From Galerina marginata (taxonomy: Eukaryota; Basidiomycota; Agaricomycetes; Agaricales; Galerinaceae): DNA of 64,000 bases. How positions within the stretch are numbered: the first letter of the stretch is position 1; the number at the start of each line of letters is the position of its first letter. Of this stretch, positions 55,546-64,000 are shown piece after piece. Location of the stretch: NCBI GenBank assembly GCA_023014335.1, contig JAECYW010000009.1:1488001-1552000 (forward strand), written 5' to 3'. A program made the translations under genes and the position numbers. The notes beneath the pieces were generated by a model. That model was not told the DNA's origin. It did no database searches and worked only from the letters and a program-made list of their open reading frames with translations.

Positions 55546-57126
55546 TTCGCCAACGGTCGTGGTGGTCGTGCTACTTGAAGTGATCTCCGGAAAACACCGA
55601 AGTCGGGTAGACAAAGTGTAAACAACGCGTCGCCGGAGTCTGCAACGACCCTGAAAGCTGCTCACATTCTGAATCTCATCTGTTTACGTTCCAACTTGAG
55701 CTAATGATTCAATTCCTTCGCTTTTTCTTTCTTTGTATTTCGATCCCGGTTGTACAGTCGTCCATTAATGTCTATCGAAAACTCCTGGCTCGGATCTGGT
55801 ATCGTAACTGCAAGAGACCTGGATTTACGCTGGAGTCGTTACGGAGGGAGGCGTTGCGAGCTCGCACCGCCATCCTCAATCTGCATTTTCCTGGGCCTGA
55901 CAACGAGTGCAGTCGGTGAACGTTCCAGGGGCTCTTCTTCATGGAGTTCTCGATGGTATTTGATTAATTTAGGATCGGCGAATATTGCGCTTACTTGTGG
56001 CTGGACCCTTGGCCGGCTGGAGGACAAATCGTTACAGTGTTTAATTGGATTTGCCCTTGGACAAGACATTTTCGGTCGAACGAAAGTGGGAAGAGGTAGA
56101 TCCTGTTTCGATTGCAATTATCAGGTTTTACAGAGTTCCTTCTGGACCCGAGGTTGGCTAGTCGCTCAGTGAGCTTCTTTTTCGTTAGGTGGATGTTCGA
56201 CTGGTTGATACTTCTCCAGCTCAAATCTTCACCAACATTTTATGTATGTTGTTCTTATTCGTGGCCCACCCCCGCAGCCATTTCACTCAGAGGGCATCAA
56301 CGAATTCACGAAACCTTTCAATCCATATGATGCTGTTAACCTAAATCTTTTGTTTTCTGCAGGCGGGTATCTACAAATTGCATCCGAACTTGTACTAGGT
56401 TGTACCTTGTTGGTCGACACCCATGATAACATGCAGCCAGTGAACGGACTTGTGGGTCCTTCCATCATTGGCCCCCGTGTCGAGGCTACCAGTGGGCGGT
56501 AGTCACCGTGACTCGAGTTCAGCCACATCACCTTCTGAAAAATCCGAGCATGACCAGATTTAATATGCCAAGTCGACGACGAGCGGTCAGACTCTCCCGA
56601 GGTGATTTAAATGCCCGACTTTTCTTCCAACGTTGTTAAATCGCGGTCCAAGTTGGCCATGAAGTCGACGGGCAAGCTGGAACGTAAGTTGAACCGTAAC
56701 TCACTCTCAGAATCACATTCACATTTTCATGTTGGAAAAGCGGTGAGAGCATGGGTGGTTCGCCGAACCACGTTTAGAACCTAGTTACTCAGGGCGGCGG
56801 CAGTTGAGTTTCGACCCACTAAATAGAAGTAGAATGAACTCGATAGAAATTTTAGCTTTGTATGAATTTAATGGGACTTCACGAAGACCAAGAATTTGCT
56901 AATTGCGTTATTGAGAAAATACCGATACATATCTAGAAGGTATGTACTAAAGCATGAGGAAGATAAAGACGACAACATAATGAAAAAGAGTGCTGTAACG
57001 AGAAATCTATTTTTAGCGAGAGATGAGATGTCGAAAAGTCAAAAACGAAGTGTTACCTGCAACGCAAACGGTACTGGATTGCCGCAGCCATTTGGTGCAG
57101 CGTTGCCAAGATAGCGCAAGCATTCC
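55546..57126. other. Stretch with unassigned frames, possible small or decayed gene
   Basis: Several frames overlap here. On + a hydrophobic start (MIQFLRFFFLCISIPVVQSS, 55704) resembles a signal peptide, with a different frame (55750-56172) and 56242-56502 beyond it. On - 56117-55839 is also open, with a plausible GTAAGC donor near 55996. No motif ties any of them together, so I do not call a gene. The stretch from 56560 to 57100 is A/T-rich with no features. Confidence 0.3.
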
Positions 57127-57132
57127 TATAAA
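57127..57132 (+). promoter_or_regulatory. TATA box of the small secreted protein gene
   Basis: TATAAA in CCTATAAAGGC lies 78 bases before the ATG at 57210, with a CACAAATCTTCACC-type leader between, typical of a strongly expressed secreted-protein gene. Confidence 0.6.
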
Positions 57133-57209
57133 GGCTGCTCCTTCAACACCACAAATCTTCACCAATTTCCCTTAAACCTATCGGCTCAAACATCCTACAA
57201 ATATTAATC

Positions 57210-57709
57210 ATGTTCTTCAAACTCTCTACTCTTTTCGTCGCTCTCGCAGCCATCACCACTGCTACCTCTTCCGCTGTCCCAGAGAAGCGCCAAACCAACT
57301 CGGCTATAGCTACATGCTACTACTTCCTCAAGCCAGATGTTACCGTCACCCCGACTGTTGCTGAATTTAACTATGGTATGTCCCGTCCTCGTCCAACACA
57401 CCACACATACTTAACATATATTTTACAATTCCTCAGTCATCGGGCAAGCCCTCTCTGCTGACGCGGGAGCCCCTGTCGTCGTAAGTATTCTTTCCTGCCT
57501 TCTAAAGCACTCACCTGAACGCACTAAAATCTCTTCAGAATGCGTTCACGTCCTTTGAGGCCGACGGTGATGTGTTCGGGGTCGTGAATAGAATCTCTGT
57601 CGATGGAAAGACCGCTGAGGAGACGGCAGATATTATCAGAGGGTGGTCAGGTCAAACCAAGGCTGGGCTCCTTGCAAACTGGTCGGTAGATTCTGTTGCT
57701 TGCCTCTGA
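57210..57709 (+). CDS. Small secreted protein with KR processing site, three exons
   Basis: Exon 1 (57210 to about 57375) encodes a signal peptide (MFFKLSTLFVALAAITTATS) followed by AVPEKRQ, a Kex2-type KR cleavage site. Mature sequence starts QTNSAIATCYYFLKPDVTVT. Two more exons give VIGQALSADAGAPVV and NAFTSFEADGDVFGVV, then NRISVDGKTAEETADIIRGW and LLANWSVDSVACL before TGA at 57707. The mature chain has two Cys (after IAT and near the end) that could form one disulphide. About 115 residues in all. It resembles a family of small agaric secreted proteins of unknown role that share the CYF...FNY..G...VNT..C layout. A TATAAA box lies 78 bases upstream. Confidence 0.72.
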
Positions 57710-57978
57710 ACGCGCCCATCAACGGCCAAGTCAAGGAGGAGGGAGAAAATGGGTGCTATACGATGGACTGAACCGATGACTAGTTTATATTTAGCAATTA
57801 TATGCGATACTTACAGCTGCTTAAAAATTGTCGGCGAAACGAATTAGAATATTCTTTGATCGACAAAAACTGATTTGGGATTAGAATAACGTCGTCCAAT
57901 TTCAGGTCCCGTCCAATCGTATATTCCTAACCTATAGTAATGGAGACTTGAATACTTGTCTGGAATTTGTTTGATTAA

Positions 57979-58995
57979 TCACAAACTTGAACTGTCCGCG
58001 TCCGAATCGTCATCCCCACCGTGTGCTGCATACTCGTCAGAGTGGTCTTCCTCTTCCGACGCACTGCATTCTTCTTGACCACCGTCTCTACTTGCATGGC
58101 AAGAAGTCATTTGGTGACGCCGTAAAGCATCATTCCTCGAGAATTCTCCATGGCACATCTTGCAGATGTACGGAGGCCTGGCTTTATATTTACCTCTTCT
58201 GTTTGGGTTCTTGTGAACAGAGTCTTCATGGCGTTTGACATCATGTCGCCGTTGGAACGTCTTGCTACAATTACTGTAACTACATGGGTGCCCTGTGCGT
58301 CGTGTACTTTTCACGGGCCTTTCGCTGCGAAGTTTTGTGGGCGGATTGGCACTCTTCGCAGTTCCAGTTTTCGCGCATGGTTTTTTTGAGGCTTGTACAG
58401 GTTTAGACAAGGGAACCTTGGAAGGGGGCAATGTTGGCGATTGCGGCTCTATTTTACAAACGACTTCCAGCGCGTCCTTGTCTTTGCTAGAAGGTAGGCG
58501 CCTTTCAGCGCCACCTCCCTTGGCGCCGTTTGGAAAACAATTTTTTGTTTCCAAAGTTAATTCTTCCCTTACTGGCTTCGGTGGTGGTCTGTGTGAGATT
58601 TTTGTTTTTGTTTGATACAGAGAAATAATTGCAAATTGAATTTAAGGGTAGACGTACATTAGGTTTCCCGAGCTTCGTCTCCTTTCAATTCCTCCTTGTC
58701 TCCGCTTGACAGACTGTTGAGTATTTTGATTGTCTTGAGCTCGCTTGTTGTGGCCTAGATCCGTCTGTGGATAAAGATGGGACATGCGAGGGAGATGGTA
58801 TATGGCGGAAGTTCTCGTTGTCTGGGGTTCAAATAATAGTTGCTGGTCATTCGTGTCCGCAATTGCGCCGTTGGGCAAATAAAAAGTAAAACCCCGCGTT
58901 GCCGGAGGGACATTGAGTTCCGGGCAGTAATTAAAATTAAGCCGGAGACCTGCGATAAAGTCTTCGTTTTCTTTGGCTCTGAAAGAAGGATCCAT
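57979..58995 (-). CDS. C2H2 zinc-finger protein, two exons
   Basis: Exon 1 (58995-58658) and exon 2 (58588-57979) join in phase to 315 residues. The N-terminal third has no domain (MDPSFRAKENEDFIAGLRLN, then a Gln/Asn/Arg-rich part). A basic Lys/Pro-rich linker precedes two C2H2 fingers: CSYSNCSKTFQRRHDVKRHE plus H, and CKMCHGEFSRNDALRRHQMT plus H. Two adjacent fingers with an RR-D-x-x-RH helix tip are typical of fungal DNA-binding regulators. The tail is strongly acidic (EEEDHSDEYAAHGGDDDSDA), suggesting an activation segment. It is probably a nuclear transcription factor, target unknown. The first Met is the earliest in-frame one giving a sensible start. Confidence 0.75.
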
Positions 58996-59632
58996 GGTTC
59001 AAGGGACCTGGCGAGCTCAGTGGCCAAGGAGAGGGAGAAATATGTCGAGATAAAGGACAGGAAAGGTATGCTGGGAGGAATGTTAGAGAAACCAAGGTAG
59101 CAGAAGAAATGAAGACAATCGGAAACCTGAAGCGGTGGGAAGAGAACAAACGATGGTGGCAGAGGACAAGGCCTGCCCAAAGTCATGTGGGTGGAAGGAC
59201 GCCACAGCTCACAACAAAATACCGGTTCGAGGGGATCCCGCAGCACGATTTGCCTTTGTGTAGAATATGCCGTAGTTCTCAGTCATTTTACATGGGGTCT
59301 ACAAGTTGCATTCCGTCAGTCAAAAGTCTTTAGGCCAGACCGACCCTTCACTGCCAAAAAAGGTATGTTTAAATCCAAATCGGGCATGTTTTGATAGACG
59401 TCGTTGGGTGGTCACGCCATACGCTATACGACTTTCTAGTCCATTGATCCAAACTCAAGTAGCACGAATCAATTAGGGCCGCATCAACGAATTGGATTAA
59501 TTTTGTTGAGTTATCGAATGATTGAAATGACAGTCAAGATGTAGACTAGATGTACAGTAGTGAAAGACTTATGTTAGACCCAGCGAAACCCAATGTCCAG
59601 AAAGTTTTTTGCTGTTGTAAGTGGTTCAGTGA
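58996..59632. other. Intergenic stretch
   Basis: Frames such as 59109-59394 on + and 59149-58937 on - have no motif. This is the promoter of the zinc-finger gene and the 3' flank of the Asp/Gly-repeat gene. Confidence 0.4.
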
Positions 59633-60896
59633 TTAGAAGTCATCATCACCACCGTCATCTCCGCCAAAGTCATCACCACCATCGTCTCCTCCAAAGTCAT
59701 CACCACCGTCATCACCTCCATCATCTCCTCCAAAGTCGTCACCGCCATCATCACCGCCATCGTCGCCGCCGAAGTCGTCGCTGCCGTCATCGGCACCATC
59801 GTCAGCACCGTCATCAGCACCGTCGTCAGAACCGTCATCGGCGCCGTCAGAGCCATCGTCAGCACCGTCTAGAGCCGGGTCATCAGCGCCGAGGCCATCG
59901 TCCGAGTCGTCGGTGCCATCAGCAGCGTCGGCTGAGTCGTCAGTGCCGTCAGCAGCATCAGCTGAGTCGTCGGTGCCGTCGGCGTTGGGGTCTGTACCGT
60001 CATCAGCAGCATCTGTCGAGTCAGCGGCATCGGCGGAGTCAGTGCTGGTAGGGTCTGTTGAGGCTGAAGCATCAGCTGAGTCGGTGCTTGTAGGATCAGT
60101 GGCAGCAGCAGCATCAGCTGAGTCGGTGCTGGTCGGGTCCGTGGCTGCAGCGGCAGCAGCAGAGTCAGTGGCTGCGGCAGAGGCTGAAGTACGAAAGAAT
60201 GTAAGAAGGTGATCGGTTAAGAGGCAGCATCAGTGCACTAACCAGCGGCGGATTGGGAGCCTGATGACTTGCTGCCTGACGAGGCGGCCTTGGCTGGGGT
60301 CATAAATTAGGATCAACTTGTACCACTGGATAAGTGGGAGGAAACTTACAAGCACCGCCGGAAGCGGCCTTCTGAGCAGCACCGGACGCAGCCTTCTGGG
60401 CAGCGGCAGTGGCGGCCTTCTGAGCAGCAGCGGCAGCAGAGGTCTTAGCGGCAGCGGCAGCGGATGTTTGTGCCTTGTTGCATGCGCCTACGATGGCCTG
60501 GCCGACAGTGTTTGCTTTGGTCAGGAAGCCCTTTACGGAGGCGAGGTCCTTAGTGAGGGTAGCATCGGTCCTTGAAAGTGGTGGCGGGATGAGTTTTGGT
60601 TTTGTATCATGAAAAACTTAGCACTTACGTGTTGATCTTGTTAAGGACACCGAGGGCAGATCCCAAGCCAGAGACAACGGCGGCGGCGGAGGCTGAGCAC
60701 TCGATGTTCTGGAGGACGTCAGCAAGCGCTCGCTCCTCGAGTGTTCGAGCCTCAATGGGCTGGGAGATGGGGGCTGCATCGGGTGTTCAGTAAAGTCAAA
60801 TAACCACAAGAGGCAAAGAGACTCACCAGCAACGGCTGTTTGCCACAAGCAGGCGGTAAGGACAGACAATAGAAGGGTTCTTGGGATCCGAGCCAT
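59633..60896 (-). CDS. Secreted protein with Ala/Ser repeats and long Asp/Gly-rich tail
   Basis: Exon 1 (60896-60827) encodes a signal peptide (MARIPRTLLLSVLTACLWQT). Exon 2 (60773-60629) reads APISQPIEARTLEERALADV, IECSASAAAVVSGLGSALG; exon 3 starts at 60570 (DATLTKDLASVKGFLTKANT, then KAATAAAQKAASGAAQKAAS) and ends at 60350. Further short exons carry SSGSKSSGSQSAA. The last exon is repetitive: TDPTSTDSADA units, then DGTDDSADAA units, then a tail of GGDDGGDDFG repeats to the TAA at 59633. The N-terminal part resembles small agaric cell-surface or HsbA-like secreted proteins. The acidic tail could bind divalent cations. The opposite strand and the other minus frames are open only because of the repeat and are shadows. 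Confidence 0.72.
59640..59880. repeat. Trinucleotide-type repeat coding for Asp/Gly
   Basis: On the plus strand the sequence is a run of CATCACCACCGTCATC-like units with period about 9-27, which on the minus strand encode Asp and Gly. Such tracts expand and contract readily, so tail length probably varies between strains. Confidence 0.7.
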
Positions 60897-62238
60897 GTTG
60901 AAAGGTCGAGGAGGGTGTGTACAAAAAGAAAGTGGCTAGACTAGTGACTGTGCAAAGTGTGGTCGAACGAATCAATCGAAAAATCAAACAAAAGAAGGAA
61001 AAAAGAAGGAAAAATTCGACACCAGGTCTCCTAGTGGGATCCGAAAGATGAAGCTTGGGGGTTCTAATTTCTTCCCCTTGACGGGTTTTATAGCCTTGCG
61101 TGGTGCACAGGACACGCTCGGCAATCCCGGGACCGGCGACAGCTTTCAACTTTCAGTGGATCTGCCAGAACCCGATTCCCAGGTGCAGATGCAGGCGGAG
61201 AAAAGCCTGTCAGTGCCCCAAATTGAAATGATTGCGATTGAAGTCGAGTATTAAAGATAGTCCTGGTCAAAAATAGATAGGTACCGTGTTCTATGTTAAG
61301 AATAGGTGGGATGAGAACATACCTATTGATCCTGGGGAGGTGCTCTGCCTCTCTCTCACCCCAGTTTCGTCCCCAGAGCTAGGATAACGAAAACTTACGG
61401 AAGCACCTACGTTTTTTTTCATGAAGAACAAGTCGGGCCAGAGGGTCAAGAAAACAATTTCGGGGTGTAGCAACGAAATACACCCCGACAGGCGCGAAGA
61501 AGTACATTGGAACTGTAAAGCTGCCAAGAGAGCTGCCAAGACTCGATCAAGGGCGTATGATGCATTCCAGACACACCCGCTTTTTCGTGCATTCAGACAC
61601 ACTCCAATGTGGTGCGCAGTGAGGGTGCACACACGGATTCGTTCAACAAGATGGCAGACGTTGGTTACGACCTGTCAGCTTGACGGATCGATTCTCACTT
61701 GATTTACAGGTGATGGCCGTGTGCGCCAACTATCCAGAAGTGTGCTCCAGGTCGGGTAAAAGGTAATTGTGATCTTTAGCTATAAATGTTATTAATTACA
61801 TAGAAAGGATATTTTTAAAGCTTCACCGAGTTGATCTCCAGGGCGACGGTCCTCGTAGTCGCAGACCTCAAGGCCTCAAGGCTCATAAGTTAAAGATGGG
61901 TTTTGTATAGCGTACAACATCATAGAAGTCTGTGGTGACAGTGATGATATAAATTGAGGACCGCGGTGATACTTGAGGATTAAATGAAGCATGACTGAAT
62001 GAAGCAGCGAGCGAATCCACTGATGAACGAGCTAGAAAGGAGTCAAGATAGATGCTGCTGGACAACTTCAAAATAGCAATTGTATCAGATGGAAGGCCTC
62101 CAAGTTGTCTGTTGTTCCGGAAAGAATTATTTCAAATCGTATCTATATTACACCGCCCACATGTAAGTAACCGGAGACGGATAGGACGCTCGCACCCATC
62201 CAGTAAAATACTTAAGCCAAGGGCTAACAGCGGAGTCA
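60897..62238. other. Intergenic stretch
   Basis: A TATAAAA box on the minus strand (61092-61086) may serve the Asp/Gly-repeat gene, giving a leader of about 160 bases. Frames at 61291-61702 on both strands overlap each other and lack motifs. From 61740 to 62050 I see nothing. Confidence 0.4.
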
Positions 62239-63488
62239 TCATGTCCAGCGTGGCACAGTGGTGTTGCCAGTGCCAGCGTCGCCGCCCGGGATTGAAATGT
62301 CACCGCCGATTTTGTCAACGACGTAGTAGCTGAAGAAAAGCACCTTGAAGGTGATCGCGATTCCGAGGTGGATTGCTGCGAGGATGATGATCAGGAGGCG
62401 GGTGGCCTTTGCTTCAGCCTGAAAAGAGTATGAAAATGAGAATGAGAAGAGATGGGTCATGGATGAAATCAGTTACCGAAGCGAGGACGGGATAGATGTT
62501 GGATCCTAGGAACCAGCCGGAGAGCCCGAAGGCTAAGGCTACTAGCACCCAGCGGAGGATTGGCACGGGAATCACGCAGAGTACCTGATGAAGTGCTCAG
62601 TTCACGCATGGTTAGAAGCGAGGAGGAATGGGAATACTTACCGAAACAGGAATCCATACAAACTGCGCATACCCCCACACCGAGATGGCTTCAACCACAC
62701 TCCATTCTCCTACACCTAGGTACCGCAAGGCCAGCCAGAGCGCGACGGGAAGCGCCAGTCCGTATGTGTACACGATCGTCACGGCGATACTGAGGAGTTG
62801 GAAGTCGTAGTCGTACGGCTTGTCTTCCGTTGAGAGGTATTTAGCGATAGAGGCTCCGAGGGAGGAGGAGAGGTAGAGGGCGAAGATGAGGGTGGTTAGG
62901 GTCCAGAATGGGCCGTAGAGGTCGGGCGGGTTGAGGTGTGTTGATATATAGGTTTTCGCTTCTGTTGGGATGAGAGTTGTATAACATCTTTTAAGGACCT
63001 AACGTTGACGATTAGCTCGGAATGCCAGATGCCCCTTCAAAACTCCGAATTCTTACAGTTTGTGTGTCGATATCGAAGTAAGGTTGGTAGTAGTCAATCG
63101 TCCAGAAACTCCCGCCGCCTTTTGGTCGATTTGATTCGTCAGATAGGTACCCTGCGTTGGAAGGCGTCAGACCATGTTGCATGTTGGAGCATTCCGCTGC
63201 TTTCGCCACTCAGGTCGTGAAGCGAAGACTCACGTCTGTCGGTGTTTCCAACTCCAGCACTTCTTTGTGGATTCGAAAGGTTCTGTGCCGTTGCATCTGC
63301 TCCTAAGAAGGCTGTAAAGTATGAGTCTTGAACTTGAATTTACGTGGATATGCCGCGCATACATTTGAATTGGAGGCGTTCCGGTCCTTCTTCCAGACGT
63401 TGCTACAGGATAGAGATATGAAAACTGGATCCAAGGAACAAGAAACGAGTGAACTTGCATCGTCGGCCTCTACTTGGACGTAGGCCAT
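62239..63488 (-). CDS. YIPF1/YIPF2-like Yip1-family Golgi membrane protein, multi-exon
   Basis: The start is MAYVQVEADD; joined exons give QRLEEGPERLQFKS, FLGADATAQNLSNPQRSAGV and YLSDESNRPKGGGSFWTIDY, followed by YQPYFDIDTQT and VLKRCYTTLIPTEAKTYIST. The Yip1 domain has LNPPDLYGPFWTLTTLIFAL, LSIAVTIVYTYGLALPVALW, EWSVVEAISVWGYAQFVWIP, VLCVIPVPILRWVLVALAFG and LLIIILAAIHLGIAITFKVL, five hydrophobic segments. The FWT..YYQP.FD and DLYGPFW motifs match human YIPF1/2. Yip1 proteins bind Rab GTPases and support ER-Golgi vesicle traffic. Exon 1 appears to end at a GC donor (GAT|GCAAGG), because only phase 0 gives QRLEEGPERLQF. The short C-terminal tail (IPGGDAGTGNTTVPRWT) is luminal or cytosolic. 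The gene looks intact. Confidence 0.85.
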
Positions 63489-63839
63489 TATGTGTCGTGG
63501 TAGTTGCAACTTGCGGTGAACGATGAGCAACGTGATGAGCTGGACGTGGTCTGGTTGGTGGGACCCCGGGAACCCTGCTCTGTACGAAGGGACTCGAATC
63601 AGAAAAGATTGAGGCTTTTTAGCGCTCTTTCACAACACCCTCCGTCCACGGTCCTTTGGAAGAAAAAAAAATCGGAGAGTGGCAAATCCAAAAATGGGGC
63701 CTGAAAGGCGAGGTTGCGATATAAGTGGTCATCACGGTCTTGACCTTTGCCTTTGACCACATCCATCGACCTGGGTCATTTGGCAATCGCGCTTCGCGTC
63801 CAGGGCTTCCAATTTGCCACCTCCCCTTTTACGTGTTCC
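63489..63839. promoter_or_regulatory. Divergent intergenic region between YIPF-like gene and right-edge gene
   Basis: The ATGs are about 350 bases apart on opposite strands, so both promoters lie here. No clear TATA box is visible. A 66-codon + frame (63504-63704) has no motif. Confidence 0.4.
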
Positions 63840-64000
63840 ATGCTCCTAATGACTTCTCAAAAGCCGTCGCGTTCGATAGCGGATGCCTCAGATCGCGTCT
63901 CTTACACCCAAAGTCCAGTCCAAGACAGCTTTGCCATCGAGGAAGACGACATTCCGACGGCGTGGATGGCAGTAGAACCTCCAAGCCACCGCGTCGCGTC
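63840..64000 (+). CDS. N-terminal part of an unknown protein, truncated by the window edge
   Basis: An open frame starts at ATG 63840 (MLLMTSQKPS) or, more likely, the in-frame ATG at 63849 (MTSQKPSRSIADASDRVS) and runs off the right edge. The visible 50 residues are polar with an acidic patch (FAIEEDDIPTAWMAVEPP). There are no introns or motifs in this part. The coding bias (GC at third positions) and the divergent arrangement with the YIPF-like gene support a real gene. I cannot name it. Confidence 0.5.
   Translation, partial: MLLMTSQKPSRSIADASDRVSYTQSPVQDSFAIEEDDIPTAWMAVEPPSHRVA

Noticed and set aside
59593..60051. 152-codon His/Arg-rich + frame
   Set aside because: Antisense shadow of the Asp/Gly-coding repeat on the minus strand.
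1..64000. Secondary-metabolite cluster, CRISPR array, prophage or integron
   Set aside because: The single P450 has no polyketide synthase, NRPS or terpene cyclase nearby; no regularly spaced repeats or prokaryotic genes are present, and gene structure is eukaryotic throughout.

Overview
The window looks like nuclear DNA of a mushroom-forming basidiomycete (Agaricomycetes). The genes are split by many short introns, mostly 45-85 nt with GT-AG ends. Several products belong to families I know mainly from agarics: a Clp1-type regulator of dikaryon development, F-box/LRR-like proteins, a CYP with the YSGGADTT I-helix, a small KR-processed secreted protein and a 7-TM protein. Nothing points to a plasmid, virus or bacterium. 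No database was searched; family calls rest on motif recognition, and exon borders were worked out by hand from splice signals and reading-frame phase.

Layout. 0-5 kb: a truncated membrane-protein gene at the left edge, an F-box gene, then a non-coding stretch with a four-copy degenerate repeat carrying GC-rich hairpins. 5-10 kb: a small membrane protein, a large TM plus C2-domain protein and clp1. 9.8-17.5 kb: a gene-poor block with a coding relic and a tRNA-derived SINE-like element. 17.5-33.3 kb: a cytochrome P450, a cyclophilin-40, an OCRL-like inositol 5-phosphatase (5-phosphatase, ASH, RhoGAP-like), an intronless trypsin-like protease homologue, dihydrouridine synthase Dus1 and a small STF2-like protein. 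34-38 kb: a tandem array of three paralogous 4-TM membrane proteins, two intact and one apparently broken. 38.9-46 kb: a DJ-1-like protein, a 7-TM protein and two F-box genes. 46-55.6 kb: a housekeeping block with SPT5, a small single-pass protein, MIC10, BRO1 and MIC12. 57-64 kb: a small secreted protein, a C2H2 zinc-finger protein, a secreted Asp/Gly-repeat protein, a YIPF1/2-like Golgi protein and the start of a gene running off the right edge.

Functional links are limited, as is usual for a fungal chromosome. MIC10 and MIC12, two subunits of the mitochondrial MICOS complex, lie within 5 kb of each other around BRO1. OCRL-like phosphatase, BRO1 and YIPF are all endomembrane-trafficking genes. 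The least explained items are the 4-TM tandem array with its frameshifted member and adjacent 45-nt inverted repeat, the intronless protease-like gene, and the gene-poor block.
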